From Cyathus striatus (Eukaryota; Basidiomycota; Agaricomycetes; Agaricales; Nidulariaceae), in contig JAOVFP010000015.1 in NCBI GenBank assembly GCA_025738555.1, positions 3,038,001 through 3,102,000 of the forward strand: a stretch of DNA of 64,000 nucleotides, read 5' to 3'. Below are positions 23,308 to 33,547 of the stretch, in pieces (within the stretch, counting starts at the first letter, position 1; each line of letters starts with the position of its first letter). A program made the translations under genes and the position numbers. Below the pieces are notes generated by a model, which did not search any database, was not told the DNA's origin, and was given only the letters and a program-made list of their open reading frames with translations.

Positions 23308-24677
23308 TCACGAGTTGTCTTCCCCTCCGTTCCCATTTCCGAGACCGCCCGCAGCCCCACTTTGTTGTCCACCTTGGCCTTGCCCTGCGTTTGCCTGACG
23401 TGACATGCCATTCATATGACCACCCATGTGTGTCTGGACACCAACGCCCACTGGTGTTTCGAGATATAGCCTCAGAAGCACTGTTTCCAGGGCACTTACA
23501 CTGGGTAGAGGATATTCGAATGCTCTTGCGTTCTCGCGAATTGAGTTGAATAATGTAGCCATGTTATCCCACCTCTCCTGTGGAAAACCATGCGGTGTCT
23601 GAGGTGCGTAAGTCTGCGGCGGCGGCGGAGCAGGAGCGGGAAGCGGGGCTGAATAAGTATAGTTCTGCTGGGAAGTTGTTGGTTGGTATGCCGATTGGCT
23701 TTGCTGATTCTGTGTCACAGCGGGTAAGATAGAGCTCGTGGGAGCGTACGACGGCGTTGGCTGTGGCGCGGGAGCAGATATTGAAGTAGGTGCATTGGTA
23801 TTAGGAACGTTGCTTGGAGCTGGAGGAGGCGGAGCGGGAGCGGCATTAACCTCTACTGGAACGCTCTTGCGGTGTTCCTTTTCCTGCTGTACAGCGGCCT
23901 TCCTTCCACGCCGTGTGAAGGGAAGGTTGGCAAGACCTATTTCATGAGAATGCTGCGAGATATCTGACGACAACGTTGTCGAAATGAGGCACGCCGTGTG
24001 CTGGGCATGGAAAGGTCAACAACTTACAACAAGCACGAACTTCCTCTGTATCAAAATAAGTTTTGTAGCTTATCGATGCCGGGCAGCCTACTCCTTCGAG
24101 CTGAAAGAATGTTAGCATTAGGTTAAATTGCGGTAGCTAAGGGTTCCAAAAACATACCTTACGGCTTGGAACTTTGCGCACGCGCTCGGGGTGTTTTTTA
24201 ACATACTTTTTTCGTCCACTCCGAGAGTGGCGGGCGCAGACAAGTTTTGTGTGGTCCTTGAACCTTGGAGGGATGGCTTTACTACCGTGAGTGTCTCCCT
24301 AAGACCGAGGAGTCAGAAATGAGATGCTGGGAGTGAAAGGGGAGAACAACCTTTACGAACTCGACCATCTGGCGCTCCTCCTCACTGGCCCTCCACTCCT
24401 GGAAAGCCTGGAGATTGGAAAAGACGAGAGTGTAGCCATCATCTGTGTCGCCGGAGCCGTAGGGCTGCTTGGTAGGGGTGGTGGAGGTAGGAGGCTTCTG
24501 CTGAGACTGCTGGTAGGAGTTGTTGAGCTGTGCAGAGAAGGTGGAGGTGGAAGGCTGGTTCTGAGAGAGATGGGAGACCTGCGGGGGATGAGGCTGAGGT
24601 TGTTGGTGCTGGGTGAGGTGGGGAGGGAGGGGCTGGTGCAAAGAGAGCTCTCCCAGGCGAAAATGCTGAAAGCTCAT
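23308..24677 (-). CDS. Putative DNA-binding regulator (FAR1/WRKY-GCM1-like domain)
   Basis: Spliced from at least four exons. Residues after a Q/P/S-rich leader form a conserved core: LQAFQEWRASEEERQMVEFV, then KGDTHGSKAIPPRFKDHTKL, VCARHSRSGRKKYVKK, KLEGVGCPASISYKTYFD, and HSHEIGLANLPFTRRGRKA. The paired cysteines (VCARH and GCPASI) with the closing H-x-H (HSH) resemble the zinc-binding FAR1/WRKY-GCM1 fold of transposase-derived transcription factors. That comparison is inference. A long A/P-rich low-complexity region and a G/Q-rich tail follow. I chose ATG 24677 because the open frame upstream lacks the leader's composition and runs into the neighbour's promoter. It is divergent from UTP11 with 212 bp between starts. 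Confidence 0.6.
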
Positions 24678-24889
24678 ACTGGATTGAGAGCGACGCCGGA
24701 TTCGAGATGAAACGAGATGATTTGAGGATGGATTCTGCGTACTTTCTGCTCGGATTCTGCCCGTTATTTCGGAGATACTGACGATCCGGTGGAAAATCAC
24801 TCAGCCACTCAACAAATCAACTCAAATCCCGCACAAATATCCTCTTTTTGCTTTCTGTCCCACAATCAACTATCTCCTTCCTTACCAAC

Positions 24890-26056
24890 ATGACCTCCTC
24901 CCTCAGAAACTCCGTCCACCGCAGAAACCACAAGGAGCGCTCACAGCTCGCACACCGCTCCCACCTTGGTCTCCTCGAAAAACACAAGGACTACGTCAAG
25001 CGCGCCCGCGACTACCATGCCAAACGCGACAGGCTCACCAACCTCAGGCAAAAGGCCGCCGACAGGAACAAGGATGAGTTCTACTTCTCCATGACAAGGG
25101 AGAAGACAAAGGTGCTTCTGTCCACCGCTTGACCCATTGGTTCGCTGTAACTAATCAAGCACAGGGCGGAGTCCATGTAAAAGAAAGAGGGAATGTCGCC
25201 CTTCCTACCGACGTCGTCAAGGTATTGAAGACGCAGGATGAAAACTACGTTAGAACAATGCGTGCAGCCGGTCTCAAGGTTTATTCTATTCCTCTGTTCT
25301 CGTACCACTCCTCAATGTATGCAGAAAATTGACAAAATAAAACGGCATCTAATGGAAATGGCCGATCTGCTGAAGCCAAACATGCGCCAAGGCGTTAGTG
25401 AAGAGGCTGAGGAAGATTTGGATGATGAAGAAATCGAGGTGCTGCAGAAGGCTGGTATCATCGATGCAAAAAGCACTCGCCACAGAGTCAAGCATATCAT
25501 TTTCGTGGATAGCCCCCAACAAGGTGGGTCTCTCAATTTTGTATACCATAGTCATTGCTGAACGTTTCTCCTTCCTATTTTAGCGCAGCAAATGAAGCGC
25601 AAAAGGACGGCAGACGAGACGCAGGATTCACCGAATACAATCTTAAATGAGGAGGATGTTGATCTAGGCTGGAAATCTTCACAGCCAAAAAGGAAAAAGG
25701 TCAAGAAGCCAGCGTTTGATCAAAAGAATGGCAAAGAAGGGGAAGCCGGTGATGTCGAGGAAGTGCGAGAGGCTGCTGTAGCGAATAGAAGACGACTTCT
25801 GAAGGAGCTATCGGCAAGACTGGCACGAGATAAGCTACTGCGGTACACAGAGCGGGAGTTTGAGATGCAGCGGCTAATGATGGGCAAGGGTGCACGAAAG
25901 AAGATCAGTGGCGTGGAGAAAGTCGAAGGGGAAGAAAGCGAGGAGGATGAGGATGAGATTGATGCACGGAAAGGGAAGCGGCGGGAGTTGGTGCGGAAAG
26001 TCGATGAAAAGACATATAAACCTAGGGTGTACAAATGGCGTCTCGAACGGAAATGA
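24890..26056 (+). CDS. UTP11: U3 snoRNA-associated protein UTP11
   Basis: Four exons; introns 25112-25164, 25279-25324 and 25524-25583. The start [20 protein letters not shown] with [20 protein letters not shown] and [15 protein letters not shown] is the UTP11 signature. Then come [19 protein letters not shown] and [15 protein letters not shown], and the C-terminal [20 protein letters not shown] through [17 protein letters not shown]11 is part of the small-subunit processome that cleaves pre-18S rRNA in the nucleolus. The protein is highly charged with an acidic stretch near the end ([18 protein letters not shown]). All intron joins keep the frame. Confidence 0.94.
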
Positions 26057-26204
26057 TGATCCGCCAATATACCTTTTTGTTGGGCACCGAATCTTAGTGA
26101 GAAAAGCGTTAAAGTCCATAAAAGTCCGTTATACCGAGATTAAAGCAATTGTATGGTATATGATGCGTATGCCAAATGCACGTCCCCCCACGTAATTGTA
26201 TTGT

Positions 26205-27688
26205 CTACAAGAAGAAATAAGGTCCCAAAGTCATACCCGCTACCACGAGTAGGCTTGCATCCAGAGAAATCTTGATTCCGTTGAGCGATAACGCTGCGTT
26301 AGAATTGTTTGTTCCGCTGGAAGAAGTGCTCGAAGACGTAGATGTCGAGGAGGAGTTGCAATGGGCGTCGTTGGGCTATATTGAACGCCATTGATGGCCG
26401 CAGCTACCTCGAAGACAGAGCCAGCACCATATTCGTAAAACTAGTTATGGGGAAATGTCAATGTCGTAAATGGCGCTGCGCAGCATTGGACTCACGTCTA
26501 CTAGAAGGAAGTTGGGCGCTCTTCCATAACCAGTAACGCATGTATCTACCTGAGCTCCGAGAGAGCCGGCTCCAGAGGCTGCATTTGTAACGTTTAGTTG
26601 GTCAATAAAGGGCACAGGCTGGCCCAGGAAGAGTTTGTCGAGGAAATGATTAATGAGATACATCTGTGTTGATGTATCTCCCTTTGTTCTATTGACTTGG
26701 CAATCAAAACTGGGGTCAATTACGTTGAAAGCCGTTTCCCAGACATTGGTAAACTCTTGGGAAGGTCGGCATGAGAACTGACGAAGAGAAGACGAGAAGG
26801 AGAGTTCGTACCATCAATGAGATATGGTATGGATGAGTCCGCGCCGTTATCCAAATAGGTGACGAGGCGTTTCCCAGAATCAATCATGGACCCTAGAGAA
26901 GGCCATGCTGATGTGGTGAGTGGGGAGGAATCGGGGGCAAAGGACACGGTGTCGAGGCTTGCAGCCTTGAAGATGGCATCATACTCGGATGCAGGCCGGT
27001 TGTCGGAATTGACAATCAATAGAGACAGTACTGCGGAGAAGAGAAGGGGTGAATACATGAACGCGCTTACGAGTGGAGGAACATGCCTTCGTTCGGATTG
27101 GCATCGAGCCAAGATTTGACTGAAAGGGAATGGGATTAAAGGGTGAAACGATGTGAGTGAAAGAGGAGGAAGTATACCAGTGGCGAGGTAATCCTGGAGG
27201 GATCCGCCATCAAAGAGGGCCTAAACGGGATGGATGTAAATGAGTGGGGTAGCTGTAACTGAGACGGCGTGGGGAACATACACAGCTGGTGTGGCAGAGA
27301 CGGATTTCGCCGTTCTGCAAGTGGGCCTGCATCTGGAGCATGCGTATGCCGTCATTGAGCTGCTGCGTGACTGGGATAGGGTTAGTGGACAAAAAGAAGG
27401 AACGGAAGGCTAAGCCTACTGTTCTGATCCTGATTGGTGGCGACTGGCGGAAGAGGATGGATTAGGAAAGGCGGGACGACAGGTATGGGGTCGGTACTAA
27501 CTATTGTTGACGCCAATTGCGTACGAGTCGTGTGCGCCGACGAAGGAGACATTTCCGTAACTGCGGTCACAGAGCTCGGCGTGACCGTTGCATGTGGTTG
27601 CGCGGCGCTGGGGGTAGGCAAGGGCTGGGACGAGGAGGGCAGCGAGGAAGGACAAGGTCTGTACAACAGACGAGGAGAAGAGATGCAT
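26205..27688 (-). CDS. PLC-like phosphodiesterase, secreted or GPI-anchored
   Basis: Signal peptide in MHLFSSSVVQTLSFLAALLV, then the TIM-barrel PLC-like domain common in Agaricomycetes: CNGHAELCDRSYGNVSFVGA, with catalytic-type histidine in GAHDSY; QQLNDGIRMLQMQAHLQNGE and RLCHTSC (second histidine); LDANPNEVVS-type strands; and QMYLINHFLDKLF. Several short exons. The real substrate is unknown; the fold cleaves phosphodiesters of inositol lipids in known members. After NGVQYS (about 26375) the frame shifts: the current frame ends at 26240, while another frame gives a serine/threonine-rich stretch, then ISLDASLLVVAGMTLGPYFF, a GPI-type C-terminus, stopping at 26205. One missing base near 26360-26382 would join them. 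Confidence 0.75.
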
Positions 27689-27869
27689 TGAAGAGAGAAA
27701 AGAGCGTACGAGAGTGGAATATGAAAATGAAAGAAAGAAAGGGAGAAAACAAGTCCAACCAGGGTCTGTCTAACTCAAAACAATAGGCTGTGCAAAATAT
27801 CTAATCTTATCACAAATAGTTTGTTCTCTCCGCCCGCAGCTTGCTTGCCATCACTCTATTCTGAATCTT

Positions 27870-28857
27870 ATGTCGCCCATAGTTCTCGTCACCGGCTGCT
27901 CCACCGGCGGCATTGGCTTTGCCCTGTTGGTATCTGCTGTCCTCTTTCTGCCCAGCTCCCTTCTCACCCGTCTTTCTTTAGCTCCGAGGAGTACGCCAGA
28001 AGAGGCTGCAAGGTCTACGCCTCCTCGCGCAATGTTGATACCATAGGTTCCTTCTCTCATCCCGGCATCTCCAAGATCACTCTCGACATCACAGACGACG
28101 ATAGCGTTAACGCTGCCGTCCGTCACATCGTCGATGCCGAGGGAGCCATCGACATCGTCGTCAACAATGCCGGTGTCATTTGTCCAGGTAAAGTTTAGCC
28201 AAGGCTATCTCACACCCCCCTCTTTCTCATACCATCCCCGCAGGCGCCCTAGTCGATATTTCTCTCGACAAGGTCAAGAATGTCTTTGACACAAATACCT
28301 TTGCAATCTTGCGCGTCTGTAAGGCTGTAATTCCGATCATGGCACAGCGAAAAGCCAGCGTCATCGTCAACATTGGCTCTGTTGTCGGCGAAATGTAGGT
28401 CCTGATTATAATTTTATCGTAATCCATCTCTAACCGAGTCTATCATAGTGCGACCCCATGGAACGGAGTTTACTGTGCTTCCAAAGCTGCGGTTCACAGT
28501 CTTAGCGAAGTCCTGCACATGGAATGCAAGCCATTCAACATATCTGTCGTTCATGTTGCAGCAGGAGGAACCAAATCCAATCTTGCCTCAAACGCCGCTA
28601 ACCTATTTTCTCTCCCCTCGGACTCTCTCTACTCCGCGTTTCTTCCCAACATACTGCAACGATTGCATGCTAGCCAAGCCTCCAACTCCATGCCTAATGA
28701 TGCATTTGCCAAAGAAGTCGTCTCCAAAAGCCTCCGAAAGACCCCTCCAAGATATATTACGTTGGGAGCCAGCTCAGGCCTCTTTTCTTTCTTCAAATGG
28801 CTACCCCGAGGGCTCGTTCTTTTCATTATATGGAAAGTATACTCCAAGAAGCACTGA
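27870..28857 (+). CDS. Short-chain dehydrogenase, AYR1-like acyl-DHAP reductase
   Basis: Classical SDR. Cofactor motif VTGCSTGGIG at the start, then EEYARRGCKVYASSRNVDT, DITDDDSVNAAV, NNAG motif in IDIVVNNAGVICPG, catalytic serine near VIVNIGSVVGE, and the Y-x-x-x-K pair in GVYCASKAAVHSL. The C-terminus ends in a hydrophobic stretch (FFKWLPRGLVLFIIWKVY), suggesting membrane anchoring as in yeast Ayr1, an NADPH-dependent 1-acyl-dihydroxyacetone-phosphate reductase on lipid droplets and ER. Introns: 27926-27981 (weak donor GTTGGT, chosen because only it keeps the frame), one after ICPG, and one before ATPWNG. The substrate is inferred. It is divergent from the PLC-like gene, with 181 bp between starts. 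Confidence 0.83.
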
Positions 28858-29362
28858 GATATCTCTCAAGTCTCTTCGGATTAAGCTTGGATTTGTCTAG
28901 GTCTCTCCTTGTGTTCACTTCTTCTCGATCAATATACTTGCATGGCTCATCACCAACCCTGTCTCGATGAAGAATGGGCGAGGAACATACCGGATAACAT
29001 TTTCCTCTCACACCTCAATAATCTCTTAGGTTTGTATTTCCGATGAGTCCCGGATTTCCTGACACAACTTTTCACATCAAATTTCTCGACAGTTTGTCTC
29101 AAAAACCTTCAACCCGACGTCGTGATGGATACCGGCTCCGTCCGCAATCCATGTTTTTATGGATGTTGAAAGGGGTGTGTTGCATTTTGAATATGGAGTA
29201 AGCCGAGGATCAGGTAATATATTTTCCATATGGTGTACTTAATACGAATCCTGTGAAGTTTTATAAGTAATCAACAATGTAAGATCAAACAACGGCACAG
29301 CACAGCCACAACAGGTTCAACCATAATGGCGTAGCTCTCGTCGCGTCCTAGCCACTACAACG
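28858..29362. other. Intergenic
   Basis: 3' flank of the SDR gene and promoter of the light-chain gene. Short ORFs only; no feature supported. Confidence 0.45.
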
Positions 29363-30064
29363 ATGTCCCGATATCCAGATTACCTTTCGCCTAATCCCAC
29401 TCCGACGAAACTCACAAAGTCGCAAAAGTCTCGAGCGCGTCGTGAGCCATCGGGGGTATTCTCACTCTTTCAGGCGCCGCAGATCCAACAATTTAAGGAG
29501 GCCTTTCAGCTCATTGATCACGACAAGGATGGATGGGTTAACGAGAACGACTTGAAGGAGATCTTCTCGAGTCTTGGTATCGGACGTGGCATTTAGATTC
29601 AGTCTGAGAGGTCTTATGCATGGTATTCAGGTATTACGCCGTCCAAGCGGATGCTCGATGAGCTACTGAGCGCTCGCCCGGGGGGGCACCTGAAGTCACC
29701 ATCGGTGGAGGAACCGTCATCAGACCGGGGTATCAACTTTACGATGTTTCTAACGATGATGAGCGAACGTCTGTTTGAATTCGACACGGAAGGGGAACTG
29801 CTGGAGGCATTCGAGTCGTTTGATGAAAACGACACGGGGATGGTAAAGGTGGAAGAAATGAAAAAATGGCTAAGCGAGGTGGGGGAACGAATGGAAGAGC
29901 ACGAGGTAAGATGTATGATGTCGGTATCGCACAAGTGTTAACAGTTGTAGATTGAGCGGTTCCTGAAGGGGCCATTTACAGATCGACTCGGAAACTTCAA
30001 CTATCGTGAATGGGTCAAGGTGCTTCGAGTGAACGCAGATAACGAGGAGGGAGAGAAAAGCTGA
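29363..30064 (+). CDS. Myosin regulatory light chain (EF-hand)
   Basis: Three exons; introns 29577-29630 and 29906-29950. After a basic, serine-rich leader (MSRYPDYLSPNPTPTKLTKS), the protein has QIQQFKEAFQLIDHDKDGWV, an EF-hand with canonical D-x-D-x-D loop (DHDKDGWVNENDL). Then come INFTMFLTMMSERL and two degenerate hands (FDENDTGMVKVEEMKKWL; LGNFNYREWVKVL). This matches regulatory light chains of conventional myosin II, such as Rlc1 of fission yeast, which acts at the cytokinetic ring. RREPSGVFSLF carries a serine in a position resembling the phospho-site of animal light chains (inference). Only the first loop keeps full calcium ligands. Confidence 0.88.
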
Positions 30065-31115
30065 GAGATCAGAGTATGCAGTGCATGTGGCTGAAGAGAT
30101 TACCATATGCCGATGTAATAATATGAGATGGATAATAGTGGCAGGGCGGGTTCACACAGGACATTGTGAGTATAATTGGCAACAGATCCGGGATGACATG
30201 GGTCATGTGGTTTCCATGTTATTTGGATGTTTTGAGCTGTTCTCTTGGCATTTGTTGCCAAGCCCATTGCAACCCAATCTCTGCCAAGGACAAGGCAAGC
30301 GCTGCGATCGAGATGGGGGATCTGATGATTGCAAAATGCTTGGCCTCCAAGCCGGGATTAACCATGATTTGCCCAAGAACGTTGGTTGACGGAATGTCGC
30401 AAGCTGACTTGGCCGTGCCTGGGCTTCGCTCCTCTGGCCTGGGGCACTGTTCAAACAAGTTGGAAATGCAGCCGTCTATTGTGGACGCTTTCCGGGAGAA
30501 GCGGGCTTGCTTGTGTTGTTGACATGCCCCGGATATGTCAAATCTGAAGGAAAAAGTAGGATCATTTTGTGAGGGTAGGGTTGTGCTCAAATTTGAGCGT
30601 GAAAAAGTGAAATTTTGACAAGTATCCGAGTGTTTCCGCCGAGTCTTGTCGGTAAAGTGGTAAATGATCGGTGCAATTTATAGGACGACTGCGGATGATG
30701 GAAGAGCAGGTGTCAGACCGCGTCAGAGGGTAAGTGAGGGAGAGGGATTGATACATTTAAATTAGTGCAGAATTACTTGGATGAGGTAAAGTACATTAGA
30801 GGAATTATGAGGATTATGGGGAAGGAGGAAACGGACACAAAAGATGGAAGAAGAAAGTGCCAAGAGAATATAAGCCTGTGGTGGGACCCCGGAGAGGAGA
30901 CGGATGAAGGGAAATTAGGAGAGGGCTTGGTGTGGCTTGGCTTGTGAGATCTGTGTGTTCGATGGGCAGGGTGGTGTGACAATTAGGAAAGGGGCAGGTT
31001 AATAGCCCCGCAGATTGCCTTTGGCTCCTTTGCATTTCTTTGCCTCAGAGCAACACCTTGGCACCATCTTGGCACAGGGCTTGGCCCAAATCAGCTTATA
31101 ACCGTCATCGTCCCA
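30065..31115. promoter_or_regulatory. PacC-type site cluster upstream of pacC
   Basis: No gene seen in this 1-kb spacer. It holds ten copies of the PacC core GCCAAG/CTTGGC at 30244, 30257, 30283, 30339, 30408, 30859, 30936, 31057, 31068 and 31080 (first base of each). Five lie in 170 bp and three in 29 bp just before the start codon. About 0.5 would be expected by chance in both orientations for equal base use. The next gene encodes PacC, whose family binds GCCARG, so feedback control by its own product is a natural reading; binding itself is inferred. Confidence 0.7.
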
Positions 31116-33410
31116 ATGTCTGCGTCTTTTCTTGCCTCCGATATCTGCTACCACCCATACCCTATCCCGACAGACATGTCCCCCACTCCCGCCGACCCCG
31201 CCCACGACACCCACTCCCCGACCCCTGACACCGACGCACCCCAGCAGTCCTCCGACCAGTCTCAGGCCCACAGGTGTCTCTGGCTCGACTGTCGCTCCCT
31301 CTTCGTCGACCCAGAGTCTCTCTACAACCATCTCTGCAATGATCACATCGGCAGGAAGAGCACCAACAACCTCTGTCTCACCTGCAAGTGGAAGGACTGC
31401 GGCACCACCTGTGCCAAGCGCGATCACATCACAAGCCATCTGCGAGGTATGTTTTCCTGTCACTCTCTCCTCCCGTCACTCAATCTCACCACCCCCCAGT
31501 CCACACTCCCCTCAAGCCTCATGTCTGCGAGGTACGTCTTCTCTCTCCCTCCCTGCCGGACCCCTGCCGATCCTCACTTTCATTCTCAGATCTGCAAAAA
31601 GTCCTTCAAGCGCCCCCAGGACCTGAAAAAGCACGAGAAGATCCACACCGAGGAGCACCACCAGCAGCACAAGCACTCCAAGGCCATCACCGTCGTCGAC
31701 CCCGCCTACGTGTCCCGCGTTCGTGGCGACTCGGCAACCCGCGGCTCCGATAGAAATTCATCCTCCAAGCCCTCTTCTGCTGCTTCCGCCACCAGGCTTC
31801 CCGTTTCTCGCGCTAAATCCCATTCTTCGTCCTCTGGATCTGATGGTGCGTGGCGCGTGCTTCCCCCTCCTGCCCCGTCTAATTCCCTCCCAGCGTCTCA
31901 CTTTGGCCTTCTCCCTACCCCCTCTCCAGAGTTTGGCCATTCCCCCGTCAACCCCCATATCCACCAGCATTCCTCCCACGACATCTTTCTCCAGAACCAG
32001 TCCCTCCCCTCCTGGGAGGTCCTGCGCGCCGATCCAACCCCCGTCCAGGCCGGCTCAAAGAGATCACATGACTACAGCGTCGATGATTTCTTTTCGGACA
32101 TGAAGAAGCGTCGCGTCAACCCCGCCTACGATCCTCGTATGTGCTATATTTATCTCATACCCATCCCTTTTCCTGACTCTCGTCCCCCATCAGGCATGGC
32201 CGAGCGCCTCGAGAATATGGCCTATGCCCATCACAACGTAGGAAGCAATCATCCTGATTTCAATCCCCGTTCAGTCTCCTTCAATATTCGCACACCAGAA
32301 GAGCTTGCTGCGGTAAATGAATTTCTCGTAACTCTTGGCCGAGATGTATCCGGTGGCGGTCGTCAGCAACAGCAGCAGCAGCAGCAAAGTGCTTCATCTT
32401 TCCCAGATGCCTACTTTGACCCCGTCAATTTGGGCCAACTGGGTCTCTCTGGAATGCCAGGGATCGCGTCCAATTCCAGCTTTGCCGAGAGCTCCTATTC
32501 GACTCCCTCGCCTCAGCATTTCCCCAATCCCACTTATCCTCGATCCAGCCATCCGTCTATCCAAACGGGTCAGTACGGCAACGTATACCCGTCCTCCGTT
32601 AACGATCATCCCAATTACCCACCGAGCAATGATTACATCCATCACAATCGTCGCTCGTCCACCAAATACATTCCCAATTCATTCCCCAGCCACTACCATC
32701 AGCCCACGCCTCCCCTGGAGAGTAGCAGCTCCCCGCACTCGGCCGTTTCAACGCCCGTCACTACCACACCTCCTCAAATACCACTTTCGATGCCAGAAGC
32801 TATTGATTACCACCCGCGCATGAGAGGTCCTGCCGTCGCATATCTTAGCGCCCCAGAGTACATCAACAAATCTATGAGGCCCATGGTTCCCCTCAAATCC
32901 GTTCCAGATGCTGCTGAACCGACATCTCGCAGACCCGAGCCCATGGAACCGAAAGTCGTGCAGGATCTATCTTTGAAACTCCCCCCGATTTCAAAGCCTG
33001 GCTCTCTGTATCCCCTCCTAACATCCGGTGATATCCAGTACAAGCTACCTCCCCTCAACCGCATGTATCGTTCGCCCTCGCCGCCTTCTCGGGAATCCAC
33101 ACCAAGCTCTACTCATTCGTCACCGCTGACTCGTGCGACCGTTTTACCAAGTCTTCGCTCGATTGCTTCTGGCTCCCGGTCACCGGAATCCGAAGACCTC
33201 GCAAAGGAGGTTGAGCGGATAGAACTCAACCGCACCAAGGAAATACCATTGGAGGAACGAAAGCGGCATGCCGACCTCATTCTCGACTTGCTTGTTTCAA
33301 TTAATACCAGTTACAAGCGTCGTTTTGGCACTCCCCCACCAATATCCAAGGAAGGACACAGACCATCTCAAACTGATACCTCGCAAGACGTCGAGATGAC
33401 TGCTGCATAG
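31116..33410 (+). CDS. pacC: pH-response transcription factor PacC/Rim101
   Basis: Three C2H2 fingers: [20 protein letters not shown], then [20 protein letters not shown] with [13 protein letters not shown], and [20 protein letters not shown]. This block ([26 protein letters not shown]) is specific to PacC/Rim101, which turns on alkaline-expressed genes after proteolytic activation. Introns: 31447-31499, 31532-31589 and 32137-32193. The fingers need introns 1 and 2 removed, yet the unspliced DNA is open through all three. A glutamine run sits at about 32366-32391. The long S/P-rich tail and the conserved-looking C-terminus ([20 protein letters not shown]) would be the inhibitory part in the family model. 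Start 31116 or 31176, same frame. Confidence 0.92.
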   Translation: MSASFLASDICYHPYPIPTDMSPTPADPAHDTHSPTPDTDAPQQSSDQSQAHRCLWLDCRSLFVDPESLYNHLCNDHIGRKSTNNLCLTCKWKDCGTTCAKRDHITSHLRGMFSCHSLLPSLNLTTPQSTLPSSLMSARYVFSLPPCRTPADPHFHSQICKKSFKRPQDLKKHEKIHTEEHHQQHKHSKAITVVDPAYVSRVRGDSATRGSDRNSSSKPSSAASATRLPVSRAKSHSSSSGSDGAWRVLPPPAPSNSLPASHFGLLPTPSPEFGHSPVNPHIHQHSSHDIFLQNQSLPSWEVLRADPTPVQAGSKRSHDYSVDDFFSDMKKRRVNPAYDPRMCYIYLIPIPFPDSRPPSGMAERLENMAYAHHNVGSNHPDFNPRSVSFNIRTPEELAAVNEFLVTLGRDVSGGGRQQQQQQQQSASSFPDAYFDPVNLGQLGLSGMPGIASNSSFAESSYSTPSPQHFPNPTYPRSSHPSIQTGQYGNVYPSSVNDHPNYPPSNDYIHHNRRSSTKYIPNSFPSHYHQPTPPLESSSSPHSAVSTPVTTTPPQIPLSMPEAIDYHPRMRGPAVAYLSAPEYINKSMRPMVPLKSVPDAAEPTSRRPEPMEPKVVQDLSLKLPPISKPGSLYPLLTSGDIQYKLPPLNRMYRSPSPPSRESTPSSTHSSPLTRATVLPSLRSIASGSRSPESEDLAKEVERIELNRTKEIPLEERKRHADLILDLLVSINTSYKRRFGTPPPISKEGHRPSQTDTSQDVEMTAA

Positions 33411-33547
33411 TTATTTGTTCTTTATGTCTTACTATCTTTCTTTTATTTGTACGCTACTGTATTTTGCACTCTGTACAATTAACCTTATCCCAACTAATTT
33501 GCAAAAAGTCCAACGGGTATAAATATTCTTACATATGATCAATGGAA

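Noticed and set aside
30081..30590. Overlapping ORFs in the pacC upstream region
   Set aside because: They overlap on both strands, have no family match and coincide with the PacC-site cluster.
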